Notes under the pieces: model-generated
What the model was told of the DNA's origin: nothing
Databases searched by the model: none
What the model saw: only the letters and a program-made list of their open reading frames with translations
Shown here: piece after piece, positions 30,098 through 38,363 of the stretch
Layout: each line of letters begins with the position of its first letter
How positions within the stretch are numbered: the first letter of the stretch is position 1
Program-made: the position numbers and the translations under genes
IMG/VR virus record: IMGVR_UViG_3300035438_001058
Span: 1-64,000 of that record
Reading direction: 5' to 3' (one strand)
From: a virus
Length of the DNA: 64,000 bases

Positions 30098-31456
30098 TTA
30101 GTTTAGTGCTGACGCCAAAAATGTGGCAAAATCGGGATCTTTGCCCCATGAATAGACTTCCCCCAACAGGTAATCTTTGGTAGTATCTGTTGGTAAAGTC
30201 CACACTTTTGTGGGGTACATTGTCTTGAGTGTATCATACAAAGGCCGCCATTGTGTGGGGGCCAATTTGTTGATATGCAGCAAGATCTGCATACGTCCAT
30301 CTCGCAGTAGATCCTGAGACATGGACTCTTCAGTCTGTGTCGCAAGTACTATTGAGACGTTCGAAGCGTCATCCAATCCCTCAGTGGCCGACAACAATGC
30401 TTTGGTCAGTGCAGGATTAAAGCCTGCTTCGTCGATGACCACAACTACGTGTTTTCCCAACTCCGGAAGTCTAGACTTCGCGAGTGGGTTTTCCATCATG
30501 TTGATGAACTGTTGACCAGTCGCTTTAACAACAGTCAATCCAGCTTTACCAGCCATAGAAATGAACAGACGCAAAACGCTGCTCTTACCGGAAGCTGGTT
30601 CGCCGAATAGAGAAAAGCAAAATTTCTGCTTCTTCATTAGTTCCAGGACACTGTCCAAGAACTTCTGAAGTTTAACAGTCTGCTTCTTCTCCGAGGTAAT
30701 CGCTGGGTATGACAGTTGCAACGGCGGCTGCACCGCGTGCATACGAACTGCATCCCAGACAAAAGAGGAGGGGCTTTGTTCTGCATACACGTAAACTGAG
30801 GCTTTTTGTTCCTCAGTTTTTACCAGCGGCTTGTACTCTACAAATAAGTCCTTTACGTGCTTGCGCACGTCTGGAATTATTGTTATTTGACAGCCGTCTT
30901 CACAGTTTGATGGAAGGTACGCCGTTATCCGTGACAGAATGTTGACTTTTCCGTCAGAGTTTAAAGGCACCTCCTCCGCCGTGACATCACAGTTCTCTAA
31001 ACTCCACGGTGAATACTCCGCCTTTAGTATCAACGTGTTGGGACGTGGGTCCTCAAAGTCTCGCCGGGATTTTGCCAGCACCAGAAACATCGAGCTGTCC
31101 TCATAATCCGCGGTGGTCTTCCACTCTTTGGTTACATAATAACCAGAGCTTATAATCCTATCAATAAAAACGTCCGCTAAGACATTTCTAGTAGTGATGG
31201 ATATAGCTTGGTAAAATTTAGATCCATCGAGATTCTGAGCAAGAAACTCAGTGACCTTGTCGTACCCCAACAAGCTCTCCAAGCTCTCAATTCCTCTGAC
31301 GATTTTTCTAAGATTATTAGACACGCTCGCCACTTCAGCGAGGAAAGATTCACCAGTTTCCAAACCTCTGTCGGCTTGTTCTTTGGCGATGTAAGTAAGG
31401 TACATCATCCCTAGAGTTAAGGCGACGACGCAGAAACAAATAACTAACCAAGTCAT
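30098..31456 (-). CDS. Membrane-anchored AAA+ ATPase, 452 aa
   Basis: Residues 1-23 form a membrane anchor (MTWLVICFCVVALTLGMMYLTY). A coiled-coil-like stretch follows to ~65, then a domain of unknown type, then an AAA+ module with Walker A GEPASGKSS (285-293), Walker B VVVVIDEAG (~338-346) and a sensor-like SIVLATQTEE. All Trp codons are TGG and no TGA occurs inside. The anchor puts the ATPase on the inner membrane. It is not adjacent to the MoxR/VWA pair; a remodelling role at the envelope is inferred. Confidence 0.75.
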   Translation of the reverse strand: MTWLVICFCVVALTLGMMYLTYIAKEQADRGLETGESFLAEVASVSNNLRKIVRGIESLESLLGYDKVTEFLAQNLDGSKFYQAISITTRNVLADVFIDRIISSGYYVTKEWKTTADYEDSSMFLVLAKSRRDFEDPRPNTLILKAEYSPWSLENCDVTAEEVPLNSDGKVNILSRITAYLPSNCEDGCQITIIPDVRKHVKDLFVEYKPLVKTEEQKASVYVYAEQSPSSFVWDAVRMHAVQPPLQLSYPAITSEKKQTVKLQKFLDSVLELMKKQKFCFSLFGEPASGKSSVLRLFISMAGKAGLTVVKATGQQFINMMENPLAKSRLPELGKHVVVVIDEAGFNPALTKALLSATEGLDDASNVSIVLATQTEESMSQDLLRDGRMQILLHINKLAPTQWRPLYDTLKTMYPTKVWTLPTDTTKDYLLGEVYSWGKDPDFATFLASALN

Positions 31457-31705
31457 AGATTTTGTTTTAAAAAAATAAAGGCCCCCTCAACAAACATCTA
31501 AGCGCTTGCTTTGAGTACTAAACAATATTAACGCCCAAAATCCCGAAACTCAGCCTCCCAGCCAAGCACAGAACCAAGAACATCTACATCATAATTCCCT
31601 AAAGTCTAATTAGAAGAATAGTCGAGGAGGCCATGTTAAGGAGGAAGCGATTGCGGCAATGGTCCGCAACGGCGTACAATATATAACAAGCCCTCCAGTC
31701 GCTCG

Positions 31706-32242
31706 TCACATAGATTTTAAAATCTCTATCCTCTTCCGTAAAGAAGGGATGTATAATTTGTCTTCAGCATATCTAGCCCCTCTGAGGTGGGGGAGATCTT
31801 CAAGTAGCTTCATATACTCCTCATTGTTATGTGGAGTTCTATTCTGCACAGCTGCTAACCTCAACATCATGCTTTGGTATTCCTTGTAATCCAGAATAGA
31901 TAGAATGATGTTCTTGTAGTAAGCGTGGCCGTTTTTCTCACCAGCACAAAACCCCCTCTTATTCAATTTCATGCCAAACATATTATTGTTTTCATGAAAT
32001 ATTTTAGAGGTGCAGAAATTAGTTTCGTGCACCATTTGCGCTGTAACTACTTCAGGAAATTTAATTCCTATACGTTGCAGGTATATGCACCAGCCCTTAT
32101 AAACAAAGGCGGTGTCAATGTCAGTCGTCAATCTCTTTGGCGAGATCGTCGATGTCTCTGTGGACGCCTGAAACCAGATACGTCCCCCCAACAGGATTAC
32201 GCCTGCGAGTATTATTAGGGTTATAACCAGACAGCTTCGCAT
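31706..32242 (-). CDS. Glucosaminidase-like lysin (GH73/FlgJ type) with signal anchor, TGA as stop
   Basis: 178 residues. A signal segment lies at residues 3-22 (SCLVITLIILAGVILLGGRI). The catalytic domain has VVTAQMVHETNFCTSKIFHENNNMFGMKLNKRGF, the E-x-N...NN-x-F-G-x-K pattern of GH73 glucosaminidases, and DYKEYQSMM near the end. The likely catalytic Glu is in VHETN. It ends at TGA 31706, where the domain naturally ends; reading on would add ~32 residues of low-complexity sequence. The 250 bases leftward hold no gene I can support. Confidence 0.7.
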   Translation of the reverse strand: MRSCLVITLIILAGVILLGGRIWFQASTETSTISPKRLTTDIDTAFVYKGWCIYLQRIGIKFPEVVTAQMVHETNFCTSKIFHENNNMFGMKLNKRGFCAGEKNGHAYYKNIILSILDYKEYQSMMLRLAAVQNRTPHNNEEYMKLLEDLPHLRGARYAEDKLYIPSLRKRIEILKSM

Positions 32243-32585
32243 GGGCGGTCACTAGTTTAGAGGCTCTGTTAAAAGCCGCGAATATTGCGGGATATCCCCA
32301 TTCAGTCCTGACTGTTGCTCTGAACGATCCGAATATTTCGGATCTTCGTTTTCCATCTTCAGTGATTGGGTTCTCAAGATTCAGCACATGGTTGACCACC
32401 GCCTTTGAATCTGCTGCTAACACGGCTTGCCGCATCCTAGCAGTGATGAAATCCCAAGTTTCCTGCTGCTGTCTCCGGTTCTTAGCCAGAAACTCAACTT
32501 GTTTAGGGCTGAACTCTACGCACATACTGACAATCAGTATGTTTTTCGTGAATTCAACGTTGAAGTGCGTGGAGTACAGTTTCAT
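32121..32585 (-). CDS. Unknown protein, 154 aa, TGA as stop
   Basis: A mixed helical protein; the start is fixed by an ATGA overlap with the upstream gene. The last ~40 codons share 122 bases with the signal sequence of the glucosaminidase in another frame, and both readings look protein-like. It ends at TGA 32121. The tail (RRRNPVGGTYLVSG) is basic. No family is recognised. Confidence 0.55.
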   Translation of the reverse strand: MKLYSTHFNVEFTKNILIVSMCVEFSPKQVEFLAKNRRQQQETWDFITARMRQAVLAADSKAVVNHVLNLENPITEDGKRRSEIFGSFRATVRTEWGYPAIFAAFNRASKLVTAHAKLSGYNPNNTRRRNPVGGTYLVSGVHRDIDDLAKEIDD

Positions 32586-33217
32586 AGTTGGATTCTTTTT
32601 GGAAACACACGATTTATCTCGGCTAAGATGTCGTTAGCCATTCGGCTGTCTTTCCTGCGAGGTGACCACACGAATATCCCACGTTTATCCCCTTTCCTAC
32701 CGATGGTTCCAGAAACAATGGACCCCTGCTGGTAATCTAGGGACTCTACCAACTCTTGCACTCCGTTTTGGAAGGGGACAAGTTGTGCGGTGCCACTAAA
32801 CCAGTGAACACCGTCTGTGTACAGGATGGGCCTGTTGAGGACTACAATTTGCAGAATCCCATCGACTACTTTTACGTAGGCGGCTTCCACAAGTTGAATA
32901 TCATTGCCTTGAAGACTCCAGGAACTATGTTCCATAGACACGTCGCCGACAATGCAGAAATCATTGGGTCGATATCCTGTCTCCGACACCTTTTCCATCA
33001 ACATATTGCGAATGAGAATATGCTGCATGGGGGTTAAATGTAGAAGAGGCGAAGTCGTCACTCTGTTAGTGCCCTTCCCTCCCGTGTGTATTCGGATGAA
33101 AGTGCGTAACTGAGAGCTTTCGCCCTTGTTGACGACTTGTATTTGTGCTGCGCCAGGCAACTGTATGAAATCACCGTTGTCATACTCCAGGCGACTTCCC
33201 ATTTCGTAAATGTTCAT
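32582..33217 (-). CDS. Unknown beta-rich protein, 211 aa, TGA as stop
   Basis: It ends with TGA at 32582-32584 in a classic ATGA overlap with the next gene, good evidence that TGA terminates here. The sequence is beta-rich (YVKVVDGILQIVVLNRPILY...GTAQLVPF). It follows the acidic protein by a hairpin and belongs to the same run as the MoxR/VWA genes. No family is recognised. Confidence 0.6.
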   Translation of the reverse strand: MNIYEMGSRLEYDNGDFIQLPGAAQIQVVNKGESSQLRTFIRIHTGGKGTNRVTTSPLLHLTPMQHILIRNMLMEKVSETGYRPNDFCIVGDVSMEHSSWSLQGNDIQLVEAAYVKVVDGILQIVVLNRPILYTDGVHWFSGTAQLVPFQNGVQELVESLDYQQGSIVSGTIGRKGDKRGIFVWSPRRKDSRMANDILAEINRVFPKRIQL

Positions 33218-33231
33218 AGGTTCAATTTAAT

Positions 33232-33258
33232 AGGGGGAGTATATTTCAACTCCCCCCT
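33232..33258. terminator. Intergenic hairpin
   Basis: AGGGGGAGT and ACTCCCCCCT form a strong stem with an 8-base loop between the acidic protein gene and the next leftward gene. On the minus strand it is followed by ATTAAATTG, so termination is weak; attenuation or RNA stability is possible. Confidence 0.55.
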
Positions 33259-33264
33259 GGTTAT

Positions 33265-34308
33265 TTATGCTTCAATTTCGATTGATTCTGTTAGCGCCAC
33301 TTTAGCGTCCAACAGTACTGCAGCCTCTTTTACACTGCGAAGTGCAGCTTTGGTGATGCTATCTTTCTGATCTTCCAGTGCTGCGAGTGCAGCCTTAATG
33401 CTCTTTTCAGCAGCGCTGATTGAGTCATAGGCCGTTTGGAGTTCGTCGGCTTTCAGGCCAAACTGTCCGGCAACTGCGGGTAGAGACTCTTCGTAAGCCA
33501 CAGGAAGGGATTCCACCGCTTCTGTGGAAGGCAGCTCGGCCTCTTCCTCTGCAGAGAACAGAGATTCTACCGCTTCTGCGGTTTCTGTCTCCGTCAGTGG
33601 GGTGAACGCTTCTGGGGTCTGGATTGGCCCGAATGTCTCGGCCAGCAGTTCTGCTGCAGATCCGGCTTCAGATCCGGCTTCGGTGGGGTTTCCTCCCAGC
33701 ATTGTTGTGATGAGCGACAACGTCATTTCGACGTCTTCTGCTGGCACCTCAGCGGGGTGGTAAAACGGAAACTCTGGGGAAGCTTGGTAAGCTTCGAGTT
33801 CCGCTTTTTGAAAACCTGCTACTACGCCACTCCAACGTGGAGAGGCAATCAGCTCTTGGTTTTCGTCGGATAGGTCCTCCCCACGCACAAGTTGCGAGAA
33901 AACATCATAGCACAGCAGTTGAACTGCTTCTCCTTCAGGAGTCAGCCCCAACTGTTCGCGCGTTATAGATTTTACAGCCTCAGCTGTCAGATTCAGGAGA
34001 CCAATGGTCTTTGTCATGTTGAGAGAATTTATGGTTAAAAAATTTGTGTTCTTCTCCTCTATAAGGAGCAATCCCCCAGGTACATTGTTGTACCTATGTG
34101 CGGTTTCTAAAGCTCTTGTTATGTAGACTTTAGGACCACGCCCTGTAAAATGGTCTGATATCACGCATACTGACGGGATAGCAAGATAGCTACGCGCTGG
34201 CTTGGTGTGGGTAAGACACCAAATACCGGAAGCAGTAGCAAATCCTGGACGCATTTTTTTGCATTTTTCGAAGCAGTTAAAGTAACTGAAAATCTCTATC
34301 TGCAACAT
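33265..34308 (-). CDS. Acidic protein downstream of the VWA gene, 347 aa
   Basis: The N-terminal ~100 residues are mixed (RGPKVYITRALETAHRYNNV), while residues ~190-290 are Ala/Glu/Thr-rich with repeated AVESL units (TAEAVESLF, STEAVESLP), and the C-terminus is a helical KSIKAALAALEDQKD region. It overlaps the VWA gene by 32 bases. Start: ATG 34308, although MRPGFATASG slightly downstream is possible. It may be a partner or substrate of the MoxR/VWA pair; this is inferred from position only. Confidence 0.55.
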   Translation of the reverse strand: MLQIEIFSYFNCFEKCKKMRPGFATASGIWCLTHTKPARSYLAIPSVCVISDHFTGRGPKVYITRALETAHRYNNVPGGLLLIEEKNTNFLTINSLNMTKTIGLLNLTAEAVKSITREQLGLTPEGEAVQLLCYDVFSQLVRGEDLSDENQELIASPRWSGVVAGFQKAELEAYQASPEFPFYHPAEVPAEDVEMTLSLITTMLGGNPTEAGSEAGSAAELLAETFGPIQTPEAFTPLTETETAEAVESLFSAEEEAELPSTEAVESLPVAYEESLPAVAGQFGLKADELQTAYDSISAAEKSIKAALAALEDQKDSITKAALRSVKEAAVLLDAKVALTESIEIEA

Positions 34309-35401
34309 AATACGCTTGCCCCCCTGAATTTTTACATAGTGTTACCAGCTTTGTATTTTGTTCTTCTATGATAAACGCAGTTATTGGAATTGAAAATTCC
34401 TTTAGATCTACGTCATCTTGCCCATCATTTATAATCACGATCTCTGTACGTTCCGGAAGCTGGATATCATCTAAGAACCCAGTTTCCATTGATTGTCTCA
34501 GTTCTTCTAATACACCACCTATGTATGTAGTCCCCCCATTTGGATCCCTATACTGTTTGGATTTAAAATAGTCGATAGCAGAGGCACTGTCTAGTAATAC
34601 ACATTTATCTCGAGTAGTTTCGAAATAAGACAATAATATCACAGAATTACCCGCCAGTACCATCTCAAATAGACCATCCAGTATTTTTGTTACGCATTGG
34701 ATTTTGTCATCATTGCTCATAGAACCGCTATCATCTAACAGAACTACGAGGTATTGTCGCTCCTCTTCATACTTTAAAGGTAGGGCTATCTCTAGCTTTC
34801 CTTCTGCCATGTTGAAAAAGAACTCGTCATCATCTAAGCACAAAGATTCTTCTGTTAAAAAGTCAATGTGTTCAGATTTCCTATAATACTTTCTAGCTGC
34901 GGCTACTCTTGGTTTGCCGTAAACTAGATTTTTTTCAGTAATTTCGGCTCTTTGCATAACCTCAGAAAATCCTATATCAGGAATATCTTCTGATGCTTCA
35001 AGAGACTCATCCCAGTCGAGTGGTGTAAAGTCTCTAGAACCTTCACCTCCTTTTTTGTCGCCAGTACGCTTCTCTTCTCTCTCCATTTTCTGGAGCATAT
35101 CCTCAAGCTCACCATTTTCTGCTAAGCTGTTTAAGGACGAGTCTGGGTAAGTAGACAACATCTCAGCATATTTCCAGCCGATATCCATAATGTCTGACGT
35201 ATCTTCAGCAATTCTGCTTTCAATAGCACTCAGCCACTTTAAATCTTCGGGTATATCGTAAACCTCTTGGAATACCTCTCTTGATGCTGCTGCAGTTATG
35301 ACAGACATCATACGCAGAGCTCTAGCATTTAGCTCTTTTGCTTGAGGCAGAGCTCTTAACTCATCTACAGAAGGAGGTGCCCATTTATAAGGCTCTATCA
35401 C
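34277..35401 (-). CDS. VWA-domain protein partnered with MoxR ATPase
   Basis: 374 residues with start GTG 35401, which shares bases with the MoxR stop (GTGA). The MIDAS motif DDSGSMS is at residues 223-229, with later NGGTTYIGG and a DGQDD stretch completing a von Willebrand factor A domain. The N-terminal half is helical and acidic. MoxR ATPases typically act with an adjacent VWA protein as a substrate adaptor that remodels protein complexes (CbbQ/CbbO, NorQ/NorD, RavA/ViaA). It ends in TAA. Confidence 0.85.
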   Translation of the reverse strand: MIEPYKWAPPSVDELRALPQAKELNARALRMMSVITAAASREVFQEVYDIPEDLKWLSAIESRIAEDTSDIMDIGWKYAEMLSTYPDSSLNSLAENGELEDMLQKMEREEKRTGDKKGGEGSRDFTPLDWDESLEASEDIPDIGFSEVMQRAEITEKNLVYGKPRVAAARKYYRKSEHIDFLTEESLCLDDDEFFFNMAEGKLEIALPLKYEEERQYLVVLLDDSGSMSNDDKIQCVTKILDGLFEMVLAGNSVILLSYFETTRDKCVLLDSASAIDYFKSKQYRDPNGGTTYIGGVLEELRQSMETGFLDDIQLPERTEIVIINDGQDDVDLKEFSIPITAFIIEEQNTKLVTLCKNSGGQAYYVADRDFQLL

Positions 35402-36393
35402 AGCCTAGGCCTTGATAGGTTCTCAATAGCGTTTTGCTGGAGAGCTTGCGCTTTCTTTACCAGGCCCTTCAATCTGCCAGAGTAAACCCCATCAGTTGGG
35501 ATAACTTTAAGGTTTCTGATCAGTCGTTGAGCCAGAGCGAGCAGTTTTAGATGCTGCTCTACGTTCGTGGTTACTTCCGCCAAGTTGACGGTTTTCTCTA
35601 TCTCCTCGATTTCCGCTATATACGGGAATGAGGCTTCTAGAGCCAACAACTCGTCGTAAACCATCTGCGTCATACCCCTAAAGGTGCGCAGTGCTTGTAG
35701 TCCGCCGATTTCATGAATTCGGCGCATCATCATTACATCTCTAGGGGATACTTCAAATCCCAAATCATGGCACTTTTCTGCGATGCGAGCAACTTGAAGA
35801 TCTGAAAAGCCTCTAGCCTCGAACATGGATTGAAAGTCATTAGCGGTGTAGCTAGGCCACTCAACTTTATGAGTGAACGCAAATCGACCTAACAGGGCAT
35901 TGCGACTCTGGTCCTTCCCTGCCCATTTAAGAGGGTCTACATTTGTGCAAATGATAAGGGTTTGCAACTTATTAGGTTCGCATACCCCGTTAATGCAAAT
36001 GTAACCTCTCTGTAGACCATCTTTTAAGGACAGCAGGAGATCGTCAGGTGCGTCAAATCCTTCTTCAAGGATCGCGTACCGGCTTTTGAGAAACACAGTA
36101 TCTTCAAGCACTGTTTTCCGTTTACCCTCTTCTCTGAGGGTTTTGATGTCTGTGTACCCGACAAAAGGGCTCGCATCCATCTGCTGGGAGCAGGAAGCGA
36201 TGTACGTTTCTCCGTAAAAATTGGGCGTCATTATTTTCAAACAAGCCTCCGCTATGTCTGATTTTGCGTGACCGCCCGGTCCGTGTAGAATTATGTTACT
36301 CTTTGACTTTAGAGCGTAGTAAATCGCTTCTGCAGTCGTCTGAGAGTGAACAAACTGGGACGTGATGGTATTCAAAAATTCTGGTAATTCCAT
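35398..36393 (-). CDS. MoxR-family AAA+ ATPase
   Basis: 331 residues. Walker A is GPGGHAKSD (residues ~38-46), the Walker B region is ILEEGFDAPDD, sensor 1 is LIICTNVDP, and GRFAFTHKVEWPSY is the arginine-finger region, in the order seen in MoxR proteins. Next to it, overlapping by four bases, is the VWA gene. The stop is TGA followed at once by in-frame TAG. MoxR/VWA pairs act as chaperones that load metals or remodel complexes; the target here is unknown. Confidence 0.85.
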   Translation of the reverse strand: MELPEFLNTITSQFVHSQTTAEAIYYALKSKSNIILHGPGGHAKSDIAEACLKIMTPNFYGETYIASCSQQMDASPFVGYTDIKTLREEGKRKTVLEDTVFLKSRYAILEEGFDAPDDLLLSLKDGLQRGYICINGVCEPNKLQTLIICTNVDPLKWAGKDQSRNALLGRFAFTHKVEWPSYTANDFQSMFEARGFSDLQVARIAEKCHDLGFEVSPRDVMMMRRIHEIGGLQALRTFRGMTQMVYDELLALEASFPYIAEIEEIEKTVNLAEVTTNVEQHLKLLALAQRLIRNLKVIPTDGVYSGRLKGLVKKAQALQQNAIENLSRPRL

Positions 36394-36399
36394 TTTTTT

Positions 36400-36427
36400 T
36401 GGAGAGAGGACTTAATGCCTCCCTCCA
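36400..36427. terminator. Intergenic hairpin with flanking T runs
   Basis: TGGAGAGAGG pairs with CCTCCCTCCA (one mismatch) around an 8-base loop. T8 lies on one side and T6 on the other (plus strand), giving A-rich flanks for the leftward transcript. It separates the glucosaminidase from the MoxR gene. Confidence 0.55.
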
Positions 36428-36431
36428 TTTT

Positions 36432-37085
36432 TTAATCATACTTGTGTAAATCGTACGTCTCGATTACCCGCACAATCGTGGCGGCATAATCTGGTGCAGT
36501 TGCATACCCGCATTTTTGAAGCCCCGACGCCCACGACCGATAGTCTTTTGACCAAAACAGCCGCTTGTAACGCTTTGCCTTCAAGAATGCCGAGTGTCTT
36601 TTGTAAGACTCTTCCGCACTCGTGAACTTCAGGAAAAAATCTTTGTGGGTATCATCCGTGTAATTCGAGCAGTGGCCCCTTTTGCAGGCTTTTGAAAAAC
36701 ACTTCAACCCAAAATGGTTGTTGTTCTTCACGGCCAGTGAGGACGTGCCCGCTCTAGACTCTATTAGCCCCTGAGCTAAGGTTATAGAGGCAGGGATTCC
36801 TGTGTTTTTTGCTTCCCGTTGGGCAATCCGAGCGAATTTCGCGATATACGCTGGTGCGTCATATTGCGGGGGCATTGCCGGGGCTTGTGGGTTAGCCGCC
36901 TTCTTTTTGACGGGCTTATAAACCATCTTTTCCGGGGCCTGTACTGCCTCAGGGATTGGTTTTGCCACTGCATAGGCGTACACCAGCCGTGGACTTGGGT
37001 TATCACTCGTCAACGCGGTTACAGCACATCCAATGGTAGCTGTACCTGTCGCAAAGAACAACACAATGCCCACTTTGGTGTGCAT
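36432..37085 (-). CDS. Glucosaminidase (GH73/FlgJ-type) endolysin
   Basis: 217 residues from ATG 37085, chosen because MHTKVGIVLFFATGTATIGCAV forms a signal sequence; a longer frame back to 37229 also exists. After a Pro/Lys-rich linker, GIPASITLAQGLIESRAGTS gives the catalytic Glu, and NNNHFGLKCF, AEESYKRHSAFL and the final YAATIVRVIETYDLHKYD complete a typical glucosaminidase domain. It would cleave peptidoglycan glycan chains. It ends in TAA. Confidence 0.85.
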   Translation of the reverse strand: MHTKVGIVLFFATGTATIGCAVTALTSDNPSPRLVYAYAVAKPIPEAVQAPEKMVYKPVKKKAANPQAPAMPPQYDAPAYIAKFARIAQREAKNTGIPASITLAQGLIESRAGTSSLAVKNNNHFGLKCFSKACKRGHCSNYTDDTHKDFFLKFTSAEESYKRHSAFLKAKRYKRLFWSKDYRSWASGLQKCGYATAPDYAATIVRVIETYDLHKYD

Positions 37086-37288
37086 ATTGACACTCTTAAA
37101 AAACTTTATTTGTATGAGGAACCACTCATGCAGTTCCAAATCCCTCACACTTTTTGTCTTTCTATATGGTTGCAGTTCCATACTAAAAAAATTTTGAGAT
37201 TTAAAAATAGACTTGTATTTGAACATCAAAGACCGCCCTGTGAATCTTTGTCGATGTGCAGTACAAGCCTTTGCCAGGACTTGAGTTG

Positions 37289-37528
37289 TTACTTTTCAAT
37301 ACTCCGCCACTTCTTGCGGATATCCGCCAACTCTTTCCCGAACAAGTCGTCCGAAACTGTTGACTCGGAGTAAAGGGCATCTGCTTTGGCGTTGATCTGG
37401 GCCAGCGCAGACACCTTCAGATTTTCCAAATCCACTACCAGATTAGTGGATTTAGGAGGAGGTCTTAGGCTTCTACCTATAAGAGTCCCCACTATAGCGG
37501 CAGCTAGTACCGCAAACATTGTTTCCAT
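37289..37528 (-). CDS. Small membrane protein, 79 aa
   Basis: One N-terminal hydrophobic helix (MFAVLAAAIVGTLIGRSL) and a charged helical tail. Size and topology suit an i-spanin or accessory lysis protein, which fits the lytic genes around it,but nothing specific proves this. Its start overlaps the zinc-protease gene by 25 bases. Confidence 0.5.
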   Translation of the reverse strand: METMFAVLAAAIVGTLIGRSLRPPPKSTNLVVDLENLKVSALAQINAKADALYSESTVSDDLFGKELADIRKKWRSIEK

Positions 37529-38037
37529 AAGTCGTAAAATACTTTTTCGGAAGCACTACCATGAGCGTCTCCAAGATGAGCGAATATTCCCGCTTCAGTA
37601 CATACCCAGTCTTCTATGCCCTCTCTTTTGAGACGGTTAATAAAGGCCAGTCTATATTTAGCGGGAACTTTGTCCACGTATTCTTTCGCACTATTTCTCA
37701 ACACAAATATTGAATTTTGTGCCAAGACGGCGGTTTCCACTCCATTCACCCACTTTGGGTGGGTGTACTCGTGCGCAAACAGCAGAGTAAGAAAATCCTC
37801 TGCTGGAATGTTTCTTTCTTTTTCTCCGTCGTAAGCACAAGTCACTAGACTTCCGTTTACGGTGATTTTTGGCAGCGAAGACCCTTTAGGGGGTTTCACT
37901 ATATTGGTACTAATCTTCCCCCACAAAGAAGGGAATCTGAAAGGGGGTTTGGCGTTTACACACCAACTGCTCCATGCTTTATACACACGGTACAGGTAAA
38001 CCCCCAGCAAGATCGCGCAACCTAGAATTACTTTCAT
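37504..38037 (-). CDS. Membrane-anchored HExxH metallopeptidase-like protein
   Basis: 177 residues from ATG 38037 (MKVILGCAILLGVYLY is the anchor); earlier in-frame codons exist. The motif LLFAHEYTHPKWVNGVE has HEYTH, the zinc-binding HExxH pattern, and the downstream helix supplies possible third ligands. It is likely an exported zinc protease or an inactive relative. It begins on the stop of the preceding small gene and ends in TAG. Confidence 0.6.
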   Translation of the reverse strand: MKVILGCAILLGVYLYRVYKAWSSWCVNAKPPFRFPSLWGKISTNIVKPPKGSSLPKITVNGSLVTCAYDGEKERNIPAEDFLTLLFAHEYTHPKWVNGVETAVLAQNSIFVLRNSAKEYVDKVPAKYRLAFINRLKREGIEDWVCTEAGIFAHLGDAHGSASEKVFYDLWKQCLRY

Positions 38038-38222
38038 TATTCCAGGTCTCTGCATCTGCACATTACTGAATCCGTAAGGATCCCATTTGGTTGGGTGTTT
38101 TCCCTTACACACTCCCAAAAAGTCTGGGTGTGGGAGTACTTTTCCCATTTGTCGTACAGCCATAAAGCCGCCACAAATATAGTAGCGACTTTTATGACTT
38201 TAAATAACCGTTGTTTACTCAT
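38037..38222 (-). CDS. Small exported/membrane protein, 61 aa
   Basis: Start ATG 38222 gives MSKQRLFKVIKVATIFVAALWLYDKW, a basic N-terminus and one hydrophobic segment, then a short domain with three Cys ending MCRCRDLE. It overlaps the next start by one base. The pattern suits a small secreted or inner-membrane protein. Confidence 0.55.
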   Translation of the reverse strand: MSKQRLFKVIKVATIFVAALWLYDKWEKYSHTQTFWECVRENTQPNGILTDSVMCRCRDLE

Positions 38223-38240
38223 ATAAATTGATTTGGTGAG

Positions 38241-38331
38241 TGCCAGCAACAGGAGTCGAACCTGTATTTCATTACACGAACCCTTGAACGGAGAACCGTA
38301 TAATGCGCATTACCGCTAATGCTATGCTGGC
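38241..38331 (-). tRNA. tRNA-like element with enlarged anticodon arm
   Basis: Perfect acceptor stem GCCAGCA/TGCTGGC with discriminator A, D arm GCAT-TAGCGGTA-ATGC, and T arm ACAGG-TTCGACT-CCTGT. In place of a 5-bp anticodon stem with a 7-base loop, CATTATACG pairs with CGTGTAATG (nine pairs, one G-U) closing an 18-base loop. No normal anticodon loop can be drawn. It is either a tRNA with an insertion in the anticodon arm or a tRNA mimic. Confidence 0.65.
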
Positions 38332-38333
38332 TT

Positions 38334-38363
38334 AAAACCCCCCACCTGCATTCAGGTAGGGGG
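38334..38363 (-). terminator. Hairpin before the tRNA-like element
   Basis: CCCCC-C-ACCTG pairs with CAGGT-A-GGGGG around a 4-base loop, and on the minus strand the stem is followed by TTTTAAG. It can end the leftward transcript just before the tRNA-like element. The next 93 bases upstream (38364-38456) hold only two small hairpins, GACT-GTTT-AGTC and GCCC-CGAAA-GGGC on the minus strand. Confidence 0.6.

Noticed and set aside
31457-31705. Possible small genes in this 250-base gap
   Set aside because: Only a 21-codon hydrophobic minus-strand frame is present, with no supporting signal; left unannotated.
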